Notes under the pieces: generated by a model | The model's input: the letters and a program-made list of their open reading frames with translations, nothing else | The model's database searches: none | What the model was told of the DNA's origin: nothing | Program-made: the position numbers and the translations under genes | Shown: piece after piece, positions 43,340-53,183 of the stretch | How the letters are laid out: each line of letters starts with the position of its first letter | Numbering within the stretch: position 1 is the stretch's first letter | Assembly (NCBI RefSeq): GCF_013141695.1 | Contig: NZ_WHNY01000004.1 | Span: 186,001 to 250,000, forward strand | Origin: Paenibacillus plantarum | GTDB taxonomy: Bacteria; Bacillota; Bacilli; Paenibacillales; NBRC-103111 | Length of the DNA stretch: 64,000 nucleotides | Reading direction: 5' to 3'

Positions 43340-44245
43340 TTATCTTTTTGATTGCTGAACGTTCTCAGACCTCATGTGGTATTCCTTATAGGTTTCAAGC
43401 TTGAATAATTCTTGTATTCTCGTTAGGGGCCACTCTTGATCATTGGACTCAATCGTGAATATATTTTCCTGTGAAAAGCTTTCGATGGTCACTTTGCTTC
43501 CTAGTCTTCTTTGAATTTCTAGCAACCTGTCATACTGATTGTCGATATGAAAGATTTGTTTCTCCAAATCGATTGTCCTTGCCGTCCATCCTCCCCACTT
43601 GGAAGTCGATGCAAGAACTTTGCCCGTCTTATCAATAATCTTCGAATGATTCGTCCTTACTGAGGAGACAACATAGTAGGAATTCAGCCAAGCATGAGCT
43701 TCAAGTGGAAAGCCCCCGTCATACGCCGACAGCCATACGACAAGCTCAGCACCCTTCGATTTCAGTGAATGCCATAGATCCGGATAGCCGATATCAAAAC
43801 AAATCGCAATGCCGACTTTGCCGAAATCCGTCTCAAACACAGGGATTTCAGTTCCCGGTGTTATGCCATCAAGCTTCATTTCACCATCGGTCGGATAATA
43901 TTTGAGATATCTCCCGGCCATTTTGCCTCCTCGGTCAAATAACCAAGCGGCGACATATTTGTTGCCACCGATCCATTCGTGAACACTTGCGATGATGTAG
44001 CTGTTGAGCCGCTCGGCTTGTTTAGAGAGGGCATGGTACGTTTGCTGCGTCAATTCCTCTGGCGTTTCATGGTGATGATCACCTCCGGTTACGAGAAATA
44101 CTTCAGGAAAACAGATAAGATCGGGCTTCAGCTCTGAGAAAGCATCCAGCATGTTCATAGCTCTTTGCAAATTGTCTTCCTGTGTAGAGCCTTGAATGAG
44201 TTCTTCGTTAAAGCAGGTGCTAATGACGTTCACTTTTCTTGGCAT
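43340..44245 (-). CDS. Nitrilase-superfamily carbon-nitrogen hydrolase
   Basis: 301 residues with the Glu-Lys-Cys triad: Glu48 (CFPEVF), Lys115 (GRYLKYYP), Cys149 (GIAICFDIGYPD). The fold is complete (alpha/beta/beta/alpha) to about residue 260, with a C-terminal extension. It hydrolyses an amide or N-carbamoyl compound; the substrate is unknown. Placed between a GH and an isomerase, it may deamidate or deacylate an amino sugar derivative. Preceded by GAAGGAG and a hairpin. Confidence 0.87.
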   Translation of the reverse strand: MPRKVNVISTCFNEELIQGSTQEDNLQRAMNMLDAFSELKPDLICFPEVFLVTGGDHHHETPEELTQQTYHALSKQAERLNSYIIASVHEWIGGNKYVAAWLFDRGGKMAGRYLKYYPTDGEMKLDGITPGTEIPVFETDFGKVGIAICFDIGYPDLWHSLKSKGAELVVWLSAYDGGFPLEAHAWLNSYYVVSSVRTNHSKIIDKTGKVLASTSKWGGWTARTIDLEKQIFHIDNQYDRLLEIQRRLGSKVTIESFSQENIFTIESNDQEWPLTRIQELFKLETYKEYHMRSENVQQSKR

Positions 44246-44262
44246 GCCTCATACTCCTTCAT

Positions 44263-44290
44263 GAAGAGCCGCTTTAAGGGCGGCTCTTTC
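44263..44290. terminator. Hairpin upstream of the amidase gene
   Basis: Stem AGAGCCGC/GCGGCTCT with a 6-7-base loop between the GH-A enzyme stop and the amidase start. No T-run on the minus strand, so it may stabilise or partially terminate the transcript rather than end it. Confidence 0.4.
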
Positions 44291-44348
44291 GTTCCTTTAC
44301 GATTTGTTGCGCCGAGGCGCTAATACCGACATTTTCTTCTGTTTAACA

Positions 44349-47300
44349 CTACGAATTCAAGACCTCGCCTGTAATGCCCATCAAAGCAATAATGGCTTTG
44401 GACTGCCCGATCATATCAATTGTAGTAATTGTTTTCTCTGGATTCGGGTTTGTAAACAACGTGTTAAACACGGCGCGTTCTCCCCCAGCCGACATGGTAT
44501 ATTTCTTGGCAATGACGACTGCTGGATTAATGGAAGGCACATACCAATCATCAATATTTTGTTGGAACACAATAGGTTGAGCCACTTGCGTGCCGTCAGC
44601 ATAATGAATGATATAATTACCAACCGTTGTACCTCCTGTTACGGTCGGATACATTAACGTGTGCAGGAATCCGATTTTACTTAACTTTTGATTAACGGGT
44701 ATCCCCGTCATGCTCACTGGCAAATTTGGCCTGATTGTCGATCCCCCGGCAATCATCACAACGCTGGGATCCGTCATGCTCGATGGCAATTGATAAGGAA
44801 TGCCGCCGATCACTTGCTCCCCCGTTTGGAAATTCGAGTTTGCAATGTTCTCTGGACCAAAGTCCGCCCAGCCCCCCTGCCCATCTCCTGCTGGCGTTTC
44901 GTCGCTATATGATTGATTTGCCGAAGCTGCTAAGGAGACATACGATTTTTTAGAAGCGTCCAACTGCATCGTCACCTGTTGCGGAGCTTCATCGATATTG
45001 ACGAAATCGAGTGATTCGACAACAAAGCTGCCCGTGCTGTTCGCCGTCATACCAATCCCAATAGTAACGCCACTATTTGGCACCGGATCTATTGAAATAT
45101 CTTTGGTAATCGTCACGTAATCCGACCCCAAGTTAGTCATTTGTTTATCGGCATAGGCCGCACCTTGAAACCACAAGTAAACATTCGGATTTCCATCTAT
45201 TTTTTTAATTTTCGCAGATAATCTATAAGTACCGGATTTCGTAGGCATGATTCCTGTCTGTTTGATCGTAACTCGCTCCTGGCCTGTCGCACTCATTTGA
45301 ACCGCATAGTTGCCTGCTTGCTGACCTTGAACCGTACAGACGCTGCCACCTTTGGAAGCCGTATATAAATACTCCCATTCTTGGGGAATTGTCGTACACA
45401 TGCCCATACTGACATCCCCGGTTAAATTAATAAAATCAGCGTTTCTGAGCAGCGGTCTCGATTCTAGGGCGACTGCACTTACCACTTGAATTGGTCCCGT
45501 GCTTTCGATATAAGCAATATTCGAACTTTGAATCACTTTATTGCCGTTAGCTTTCGTTGTTATTGTAATCGGGTGATCATAAAGATCGACAGCAGACGCT
45601 ATATTTCCACTCAATTCATATTCGTAAGCTCCCGCCGTTGTGTTGTTCGCCCCAAGGATAGACAGCCTTTTCCCATTGGTTAATTCAAAGGACTGTCTGA
45701 CTCTGAAGGTGTTCGTTGAGATTCCTGGCCACGTCAACGTCTCTTTGATGGAACTCACTTTGCGAATTTTGTTATTGAACACACCTAACACATAGTAATC
45801 TGGTTCCGGTGAAAGGGTATAGCGATTAAAGAACACTTCAAACGTGCCCATATTAATAAATTTGCTGTAACCCATTTTCAAATAATCGACGAACCATTCC
45901 ACGGTCATGTACAACCGGGTATCTCGATCTGGTGTTGTAAAATGCATCTGCTCACTCATCCAATACTCTGTTCCCGGACGAGCCTGCTTTAATTTAATCA
46001 CCCAGGGTGTCGTTTTCGAGTTGGATTTGGCGCCATCATAGCCATGAACATTATAAATATCAAAATAGTTGACGCCATTCTGATACAGAGCCGCATTATC
46101 AAAGAATGCCGTCGGCAGTTTCACATTATCGGCGTGATCCGAATACCCGCTCGTCAAAATTCGTGCATTGGGATCTGCTCGTTTGACCTCTCGGTAAGCA
46201 ATTTTGAGCAATTCCATGTATTGGGTATCTGTTCCCGTTAATGTCGCTGCAACGCTGGACTCCGCATTGAAATTGACTTCATTATAAATTTCCCAATATT
46301 TCACTTCGCCCTTATAGCGGCTAACCGTTTGATAAATATAATTGGCCCACTCGCCCTCAAAATCATTCGGGACCCAACGTTCAGGACGCTGTGCCAAATT
46401 GCTCGTTTGCATAATCGCATCTGTCGGTTTCGTCGCTGCCCAACGGGACGGGTAGCCTAACACGCCTAGAACTTCAAGCCCTGCTGCTTTGCTTTTGGCA
46501 ACGTATTGATCGGACTTCTCCCAATAGAAGGCGCCCTTCGTAGGTTCCACAACATTCCAAAGGAATACTTTAGCTTCTGCCCAAGTGCGCGTTATTCGAG
46601 CATTCACATCTGTCCAAATTTTCGGATCCCAATCATATTTGGAATGAAAGCCATAGAAATCCGCGTAGACCCCATCAGTGACAGACGTATCATTCGCAGG
46701 AAGTACAGCAATGGCACTATCATAATTGGCGATGGGGCTGCTACCTGAGGATACTGTTGTTTTCAACTTGTAATAGCCCTCACCATTCAACTCCGGTAAA
46801 GCCAAGTCGTGAATCGCATATTTCCCATCATTATCGGACTGCACAGTGAAATTTTTGCTCAGAATTGGTGAATTGTTCGTGTTGGCAACATCGAGGTTAA
46901 CGGCTGTGGCTTCAATGTTGACGTTATAATTGAGATCTTCACCGCTGTAATTCAGAGAAAGCATAGGAAAACTAATGTTTTCTCCTACAACATATTGCTG
47001 TGTTTCAGCACGCCACGCAGGTGCCAGAACGTGGTAATTTGTTAAGCGATGCCAGTTCGTTCTATAGCGCTCTACGGTTTTCATCTCATTTTTAACAAGA
47101 AGACTTGTATCGCTATCGGCCTTAAATTTACTGTCCGGCACACTTAGCAGTTCCGACGCTGATAATTCTCTCGTTGAAATTTTGAGTTGTTCAACATTGA
47201 ACGGCTCCGCCTTTTCGACCTGAAGCACATTGGCATACAGATCTTCACTCAGGGAACCGGTCATGGGCACTTCACTGACGGTTCCATTCTTGGTCGAGAG

Positions 47301-47813
47301 CTGCTGTTGAATCCCATTCACATATAGACGAACTCGGCTAATGTTATCTGAAGGAGAGTAGTTCCAAGTTAACGCCACATTAACACGCTCTCCAGGGGTA
47401 TAAGCAAATGAGGCAAGCGAACCCGAGAAAGATTCACTCCCATTTTTTCGAATGACGAAACTTAACTGGTTCTTCTCTTCCGCAGGCGGTATATAAATAC
47501 CTAACAATGTATTGCCGCCGCTAACTAAAAATCGTGAAGGTGTAACCGAGAAGGCGAATTCATAATCATTTCCCGATTCCGCCGCCGGCTTCGTAGGATG
47601 CATCGTCATTTCAATTGTGCCTTGATCAGGCCGAAGAATGCCTCGTGTGTAATGCTTAAATTGTGTATCATTCTGGTAATAATAGGTATTCTGTGCATTC
47701 GTGGTGGCCGCGTTCCCAACAGTGGGCATCAACGGCAGTGCGGAAAGTGCTAGAACTGAAATCATTAACCATATCAGGGCTGTCATACCTCTGCGCCTGT
47801 TACTCATTTCCAT
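44349..47813 (-). CDS. Secreted LamG / clan GH-A (GH39-like) hydrolase with C-terminal binding modules
   Basis: 1154 residues from ATG 47813 behind GGGAGG; the frame further up to 47918 overlaps the previous stop and has no site. Signal peptide to about residue 37 (PTVGNAATT). LamG-like domain about 60-240 (QGTIEMTMHPTKPAAES, SRVRLYVNGIQQQ). TIM barrel about 385-780 with YWEIYNEVNF (acid/base Glu512) and WMSEQMHF (nucleophile Glu621). A carbohydrate-binding-like beta-sandwich follows (about 860-960), and the last 200 residues hold a module seen at the end of many secreted hydrolases (GGWADFGPENIAN, YIIHYADGTQ, NIDDWYV). Extracellular; the substrate is a plant or microbial polysaccharide, not assignable. 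Confidence 0.85.
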   Translation of the reverse strand: MEMSNRRRGMTALIWLMISVLALSALPLMPTVGNAATTNAQNTYYYQNDTQFKHYTRGILRPDQGTIEMTMHPTKPAAESGNDYEFAFSVTPSRFLVSGGNTLLGIYIPPAEEKNQLSFVIRKNGSESFSGSLASFAYTPGERVNVALTWNYSPSDNISRVRLYVNGIQQQLSTKNGTVSEVPMTGSLSEDLYANVLQVEKAEPFNVEQLKISTRELSASELLSVPDSKFKADSDTSLLVKNEMKTVERYRTNWHRLTNYHVLAPAWRAETQQYVVGENISFPMLSLNYSGEDLNYNVNIEATAVNLDVANTNNSPILSKNFTVQSDNDGKYAIHDLALPELNGEGYYKLKTTVSSGSSPIANYDSAIAVLPANDTSVTDGVYADFYGFHSKYDWDPKIWTDVNARITRTWAEAKVFLWNVVEPTKGAFYWEKSDQYVAKSKAAGLEVLGVLGYPSRWAATKPTDAIMQTSNLAQRPERWVPNDFEGEWANYIYQTVSRYKGEVKYWEIYNEVNFNAESSVAATLTGTDTQYMELLKIAYREVKRADPNARILTSGYSDHADNVKLPTAFFDNAALYQNGVNYFDIYNVHGYDGAKSNSKTTPWVIKLKQARPGTEYWMSEQMHFTTPDRDTRLYMTVEWFVDYLKMGYSKFINMGTFEVFFNRYTLSPEPDYYVLGVFNNKIRKVSSIKETLTWPGISTNTFRVRQSFELTNGKRLSILGANNTTAGAYEYELSGNIASAVDLYDHPITITTKANGNKVIQSSNIAYIESTGPIQVVSAVALESRPLLRNADFINLTGDVSMGMCTTIPQEWEYLYTASKGGSVCTVQGQQAGNYAVQMSATGQERVTIKQTGIMPTKSGTYRLSAKIKKIDGNPNVYLWFQGAAYADKQMTNLGSDYVTITKDISIDPVPNSGVTIGIGMTANSTGSFVVESLDFVNIDEAPQQVTMQLDASKKSYVSLAASANQSYSDETPAGDGQGGWADFGPENIANSNFQTGEQVIGGIPYQLPSSMTDPSVVMIAGGSTIRPNLPVSMTGIPVNQKLSKIGFLHTLMYPTVTGGTTVGNYIIHYADGTQVAQPIVFQQNIDDWYVPSINPAVVIAKKYTMSAGGERAVFNTLFTNPNPEKTITTIDMIGQSKAIIALMGITGEVLNS

Positions 47814-47914
47814 CCCTTTTACCTCCCTGTCTAATTGTACAAAATGGTGATTATCCCCAACAACTGGATAGAAGTAAGATATCTCTGACGATCCTATGAA
47901 TCGAGCGCTTATAT

Positions 47915-50900
47915 TCATTCATTGCTCATCCTCGATGCAATAAACGTCATATCACTCAAGCCAACTACGCCATCATGATCAATATCAGCTATTTGTGCTT
48001 CTGACCAATTCGAACTTGAAGACGTACTGCCATAGTAATAAGCGACAATGCCTAGATCTCCGACCGTAATACCTGGTTGGTTATTGAGATTACCCGTTTC
48101 GGTCAGAATTCTTCCTAATTCAAAATTGCTAATCGCAATCTCCAATGCTTGACGAGCAGCATCCACTTCAGCTTGTGTAACTGTATCTGATTGCACAATT
48201 GACTTCGCAGCAAGAATCGCTGCCACAAGTGCTGGACCTCGAAGCGCAATAGAACCAGGGAAGTAGTTGCCAATGGCATTGCCCTCGACGGCAGCTTGCA
48301 TGAGAGCTTCTCCCTCAGTGATCTTCGCAAGCAATAGATCCTTATTCACATGACTAAGAATTTGAATCGTATAACTGCCTTCTGCCAAATTCGTTTCTAC
48401 ACCTTGCCCGTTGGCAATCTTCACTTGTCTAATTACCAAACTTGAAGTTTGCGAAGTAACCGTTTCTTTGGCTACGAAATTCATTTCAACTACACTCGCT
48501 GCTCCTGTTATCACATTGCTGCTGCCCAAACTAGCCAGAATGAAATGAACCTTACCCTGTACGGCATCATGCTGCTCCTGGACAATACCAATACCGCTTC
48601 GCAAGCTGTGGGAACTTACATAGGTGAAGCGTTCCGGATCATACACAACTGTAAATTGAATGGCAGATGCGTTCACCGCATTCTTAAGTCCTACAGTTAC
48701 AGCCATTTCCGCACCTGAGTGGACATGCGTAGGCCCCGTTACGACTAGGCTCGCCTTTGTCTCTGGCTCTGGCTCTGGTTCTGGTTCTATCACGGGATGA
48801 TTCTGTATTTCAAAAGAAACCTCCGCTACGTTATAGACAGCATCCGTTACCGTCAAACGATAAGAACCTGGTTCGTGGATCACTGCCCCTGACAAGAAGT
48901 TCGGGTTCACCAAGATTTCGGTCTGCAACCTGACATTGGATAGAACATAATCTTTTACCCATTCACTTATTTCTTTATCTAGAATGCCATCTGAGGCTTC
49001 GATCTGAGTAACGATCTCATAAGTGCTTATTTCGGTTTGTTGTTCTCCTTCTGACGTTGACATCAGATAAAGCTTCGCTTTTCCTTCCGTAAATACGGGA
49101 GTAACGTCTTCCGAATAGATTTGGCCATTTACAACCCCCGTTATAACTGGTGCGGTCGTGTCGATTGTGAATCGGACCTGTGTTACATGTCCATTTAAGT
49201 CAAGAATGGAGAAAATATAAGCGCCTTCCTGCAAAATCCATGTACCAGATGTGTAGGACTGATAATCGCCTCCGTTGCGAGACAACGTTCCTTGTCCCGA
49301 ACTGTACACGATCTTGACAGGTTGGTTGTAAGAGGCTCCGTCTTGAACCCCATCGATCAGAGCGCCAGGGAATTCGATGGTGAAACTGATCACTGTCGTC
49401 TGAGACTTATACGTTACACGGAGCACATAATTACCTGGTTGTGTATTAGGCGAGCCTGAGAGATACACAATCGGTGCATCACTATTGTGAGTAAGCCACG
49501 CCTCACCCCGGTCATAGGTTGCCGAAACAACACTTGGATAGATCTGTCCATTCGTCACCCCAGATACAATGGGAGCTACGTTAATAGGATGCTGTTCTTC
49601 ATAAGCACCTATATCGGGCCCATCCCCTACTGGTCTAAGATTCCCTAGAAAATCAACGGTAAGGCCGACATTCGCTCCCGCATCAATAGCAGGTGAGCTA
49701 GTCTGCAAGGCATAATTGGCCTGGTTTGCATCCATGAAAAGCGGCTCTCCAACAATAGCATGCTGATCCTGATTTTTTTCCACCGAATAGCTGCTAGCTC
49801 CAAACATCTGATTGGCCTTATAGTTTTTCTCTACTCCGCCTTGGTTCCAATACACGCCGCCGTCACTCGAATTCGGTCTTGTGTATAAGTTGTGATCGAT
49901 CGTTAGTCCGCTGATCGTCGCTCCATTATCGGCATGAAAGGACAACATATAATTCCCTTCATTTCCGGCAATCACATTATTCATAATGCTTACGCCATTC
50001 ATCGTACCTAAAGCTCCCACAACCGATGTGCCCTGAACGCGAATGAACACCGCTGCTTCCCTGTTAACTGTATCCGCTTTGAAACGCGAATTGGCAATCG
50101 TGTTGTTATACACGGTTGTGCCATCAATGAGTCCAGACCTCGTATTTAAATAAATGGCCGAATTGAAAAAGTCGACAGACGTAACCTTGCCCACATGGTC
50201 GATGACATTGTTGCGGATAGCTGTATGCGTAGCATCCCCCGTAGCAGTAAAGATGAGAATTCCTGAACGATACACATCATGGATATGGTTTTGCCCAATC
50301 GTCGTATCGGTGGAAGAATCCACTAGAATACCTGCGTGATACAAGTTCCCCCGTGAGGTTGTACCTCCTTTGCCTTTGTAAATATCACGGCCAATCCCAT
50401 CGATTTCATTCTTCTCAATCGTATTCTGCTTTGAGTTTAATCCAGCCGCTCCTCCAACGATTTGAATCCCGACCGTATCGCCATCGTCTGTATCAAGCAG
50501 GCCTATGTCATGCACATGATTGCCGCTGATGACATTATTCGCTGCCCCTCCTTCTAGAGCAATCCCGAAGTAATTCATATCATAGATTTGGTTATTAAGA
50601 AGTTGATTGTAGCTGGCTCCGCTAATGCGCACCCCCGCTCTGTCGGCACCATGAATATTGGAATTTTGAACCGTGACATGATGACTCCCCGTACCAATAA
50701 ATAGGGCAAAGTCGTATCCGCCACGGAAGTCTATCCCATCAAGGAGCAGATAACTTTTGCCATTTGATGAGAGGGCAAAGTTGCTGTTCTTACTCGCTAT
50801 TTCGATAACATGATCGTTGGCAACACCCGTGGACGGTTTGTAGTAAACGCTTCCAGTGACGGAATCTGCAACAAAGGAGCCAGGCGTCAACGAGCCGATT

Positions 50901-51397
50901 GTCGGTCCCGGCAATCTGGCATCGACATGATTGCCTTTCAGCCTTTTTCCATCCTCAAGCACGGTGAACCTTAGGCCATCCCCGGTCAGCCCCGTTTTCT
51001 TGTATTCACCATTCGCATCTGGGCCGATCCACGTATCCATGCGTGATCCCCCACTGATGATGGGCTTAGCCGACGTTGGATCTCCATAAGATCCATATCG
51101 AATTGGATTTCCGTCTACGCCAGAGCTTGATGGCCGAAGCGTAATGCCTTGCCAAATCTCACCACGTTTAAACAAGACTTGGTCTCCAGGCTGCAACGAT
51201 ACGCCATTTACCTTCGTAATCGTTTGCCAAGCAGTTTCTGACGAAGTTCCGTCATTGCTGTTATTTCCTGCTGAGGCATCCACATAATAAGTCGCTCCGG
51301 CTGCATAAGCCACATGCATCAGCGACAGTACACTGAGTAATCCAACACACAGAAACAAGAAGAGAACGATCTCTTTGCGAATCTGTTTGATTAACAA
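47915..51397 (-). CDS. Secreted beta-helix protein with cohesin-like and dockerin-like modules
   Basis: 1160 residues from a TTG at 51397 (AAAAGGAGG 8 bases before it). Signal peptide to about residue 32. Beta-helix about 35-600 (YYVDASAGNNSNDGTSSETA, repeated rungs with N-x-I), its N-terminus matching the protein at 1-3632. Two Ig-like segments around 610-750, then a cohesin-like domain (TGPTHVHSGAEMAVTVGLKN, VVYDPERFTYVSS), a FIVAR helical module (about 1020-1095) and a C-terminal dockerin-like domain with one canonical calcium loop (ADIDHDGVVGLSDMTFIASR) and a degenerate first loop. Probably a polysaccharide lyase or hydrolase tied to a protein complex; catalytic residues not identified. 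Confidence 0.87.
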   Translation of the reverse strand: MLIKQIRKEIVLFLFLCVGLLSVLSLMHVAYAAGATYYVDASAGNNSNDGTSSETAWQTITKVNGVSLQPGDQVLFKRGEIWQGITLRPSSSGVDGNPIRYGSYGDPTSAKPIISGGSRMDTWIGPDANGEYKKTGLTGDGLRFTVLEDGKRLKGNHVDARLPGPTIGSLTPGSFVADSVTGSVYYKPSTGVANDHVIEIASKNSNFALSSNGKSYLLLDGIDFRGGYDFALFIGTGSHHVTVQNSNIHGADRAGVRISGASYNQLLNNQIYDMNYFGIALEGGAANNVISGNHVHDIGLLDTDDGDTVGIQIVGGAAGLNSKQNTIEKNEIDGIGRDIYKGKGGTTSRGNLYHAGILVDSSTDTTIGQNHIHDVYRSGILIFTATGDATHTAIRNNVIDHVGKVTSVDFFNSAIYLNTRSGLIDGTTVYNNTIANSRFKADTVNREAAVFIRVQGTSVVGALGTMNGVSIMNNVIAGNEGNYMLSFHADNGATISGLTIDHNLYTRPNSSDGGVYWNQGGVEKNYKANQMFGASSYSVEKNQDQHAIVGEPLFMDANQANYALQTSSPAIDAGANVGLTVDFLGNLRPVGDGPDIGAYEEQHPINVAPIVSGVTNGQIYPSVVSATYDRGEAWLTHNSDAPIVYLSGSPNTQPGNYVLRVTYKSQTTVISFTIEFPGALIDGVQDGASYNQPVKIVYSSGQGTLSRNGGDYQSYTSGTWILQEGAYIFSILDLNGHVTQVRFTIDTTAPVITGVVNGQIYSEDVTPVFTEGKAKLYLMSTSEGEQQTEISTYEIVTQIEASDGILDKEISEWVKDYVLSNVRLQTEILVNPNFLSGAVIHEPGSYRLTVTDAVYNVAEVSFEIQNHPVIEPEPEPEPETKASLVVTGPTHVHSGAEMAVTVGLKNAVNASAIQFTVVYDPERFTYVSSHSLRSGIGIVQEQHDAVQGKVHFILASLGSSNVITGAASVVEMNFVAKETVTSQTSSLVIRQVKIANGQGVETNLAEGSYTIQILSHVNKDLLLAKITEGEALMQAAVEGNAIGNYFPGSIALRGPALVAAILAAKSIVQSDTVTQAEVDAARQALEIAISNFELGRILTETGNLNNQPGITVGDLGIVAYYYGSTSSSSNWSEAQIADIDHDGVVGLSDMTFIASRMSNE

Positions 51398-51440
51398 ATC
51401 ATTTGCCTCCTTTTGGCTACATTATTTGGATACATTTTTT

Positions 51441-51454
51441 TGTAAGCGCTATTT
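51441..51454. promoter_or_regulatory. Possible cre-like half-site
   Basis: TGTAAGCGCTATTT keeps the TGTAAGCGCT half of a cre box (12 of 14 positions), 44 bp upstream of the TTG start of the beta-helix gene. Weak. Confidence 0.3.
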
Positions 51455-51591
51455 CTAGCATCAGAAAATAAAGCTGTCCGCAAAACAAATAATTTAGACT
51501 GAATATTCAGTAAATTAATGTTAGTAACGAACAGCCCTGTTCCCTCCCGGCCATAGGCTGAACCTAGGCCAGGATTACATAAGGAGAATCA

Positions 51592-53109
51592 TTATTTTTT
51601 CGTATACCATTCATTCATCGCGTCAATAGCTGCAGTCCCTCCACGGGAGTTAAATTCCTTAACAAACGTGTCAAACTCATTTAAATTCCGCGCACCCATA
51701 ATAAACTTGACAACATTCTCATTTTTGAACGTAGTCAGATCAGTAAGCTTTTTATCATAAGCATCAATGGAAGGGGCATAGAATGTCTCTTCTTTTATCT
51801 GTGTATTTTTGGTTAACGGTTCATAGTAAGGAACGAAGCCTTTAGCCGCTAGTCGATTCTGGAAATTCTCTTTCGTATCCATAATTTGATACAGAATTCT
51901 CCAGCCAATTGCTGTGCTTTGTTCAACCGTTTGATTCACCTTACCGTTCTCCACTTTATAATCCGTGCCTTCGATACCGTAATCCTGGAGTTTCAGCGCC
52001 TCAGGTGAAGAGAAGTAATTGAGGAATTCCACCATGCCTTCGGGATTTTTGGCTCCTTTCGGAATCGTCGAGAAACGATTGGTTACCGCCTCTTGAATGA
52101 TGCCCGATTTTCCGGACGCACCAACAGGTAACGTTGTGTATTGCGTCTTGGCTGTCGGTATTCTCGTTGCTAATGTGTCAGCAATCGTTTTTGCTTCCCA
52201 CCAGGCGATATCGGCTGATGCTGCTTGCCCGCCAATGATCTTGTCTTTTACGTTGGATATTTTGGTAACGGCAAACTCCCGATCAACGAGACCTTCATCA
52301 TAGAGCTTTTTCATAAAAGTCAGAAATTCTTTATATTCCGGCTGTGTATACGCAAATTCCAGCTTGCCGTTCTTCACAACGGTTCTGGAACTGACTCCGA
52401 AAGCACCTGCAATGGATCCTAACGAGGTATCAATGTCTTCTGGACCTCCTGCAGCAAAGGTAAACGGAATCATCCCTTTTTTCTCTTTAATTGTTTTGAA
52501 AACTTGATAATACTCATCGAGCGTCGTTGGCTGCTTGAGATTCAGTTCTGTCAGCAAATCAGTTCGGAGGAGTAATCCTTTAGCCAAAGAAGTCGTATTC
52601 GGGTAAGGGAATGCGTATAGTTTGCCATCGACTCGCCCTACGTCCAACTCTTCCTTAGAGAGAAGTTTTTGGTAATTAGGTGCTTTCTTGATCAAATCAT
52701 CCAAAGGCATGAAGGCGCCTTGACGAGCAAGCTTGTAGAAATCTTCCTTACTTCCGATCGGCAGCCAATCCGGCACATCGCCAGAAGCTAAGATTAGAGA
52801 AATCTTTTGTTTGGAATCATCTTTGGGCAACAATTCAAACGTCGGATTATAACCCGATTTCTGTTGATGCAGGGCAAAAATCGGATTATTATTGATCTCC
52901 ATCCCACTTTTAAATGTTTCCGCTGCCGCATTGTAAACCGTCACAATTTTAACATTTTTATTCTTCGGTGAGGTTGATGCTGTTGTGGCAGTTGTCGGTC
53001 CCGCAGAAGATGATGGCTGCGCGTTATCGCCTCCATTGGACGAACAACCTACAGCTAACATGGATAGGGCAATTAATGAAACGAATACTTTTTTTCTTTC
53101 TCTCTTCAT
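51592..53109 (-). CDS. Sugar-binding lipoprotein (LplA-like)
   Basis: 505 residues. Lipobox LAVGCSSN (Cys22), a Ser/Thr/Pro-rich linker, then a large extracellular solute-binding fold (VYNAAAETFKSGMEINNNP, DLIKKAPNYQKLL, NPEGMVEFLNYFSSPEALKL). Unlike in the mannoside locus it comes last after its permeases. Delivers oligosaccharide to the 53184/54078 permeases. ATG behind AAGGAGG. Confidence 0.92.
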   Translation of the reverse strand: MKRERKKVFVSLIALSMLAVGCSSNGGDNAQPSSSAGPTTATTASTSPKNKNVKIVTVYNAAAETFKSGMEINNNPIFALHQQKSGYNPTFELLPKDDSKQKISLILASGDVPDWLPIGSKEDFYKLARQGAFMPLDDLIKKAPNYQKLLSKEELDVGRVDGKLYAFPYPNTTSLAKGLLLRTDLLTELNLKQPTTLDEYYQVFKTIKEKKGMIPFTFAAGGPEDIDTSLGSIAGAFGVSSRTVVKNGKLEFAYTQPEYKEFLTFMKKLYDEGLVDREFAVTKISNVKDKIIGGQAASADIAWWEAKTIADTLATRIPTAKTQYTTLPVGASGKSGIIQEAVTNRFSTIPKGAKNPEGMVEFLNYFSSPEALKLQDYGIEGTDYKVENGKVNQTVEQSTAIGWRILYQIMDTKENFQNRLAAKGFVPYYEPLTKNTQIKEETFYAPSIDAYDKKLTDLTTFKNENVVKFIMGARNLNEFDTFVKEFNSRGGTAAIDAMNEWYTKK

Positions 53110-53183
53110 CTTGCAACCTCCTTATTTATAAGTAGATCCTGGTTCTATATGAAGGGCGTCCCCTTGAACCCACAACTGCGTCC

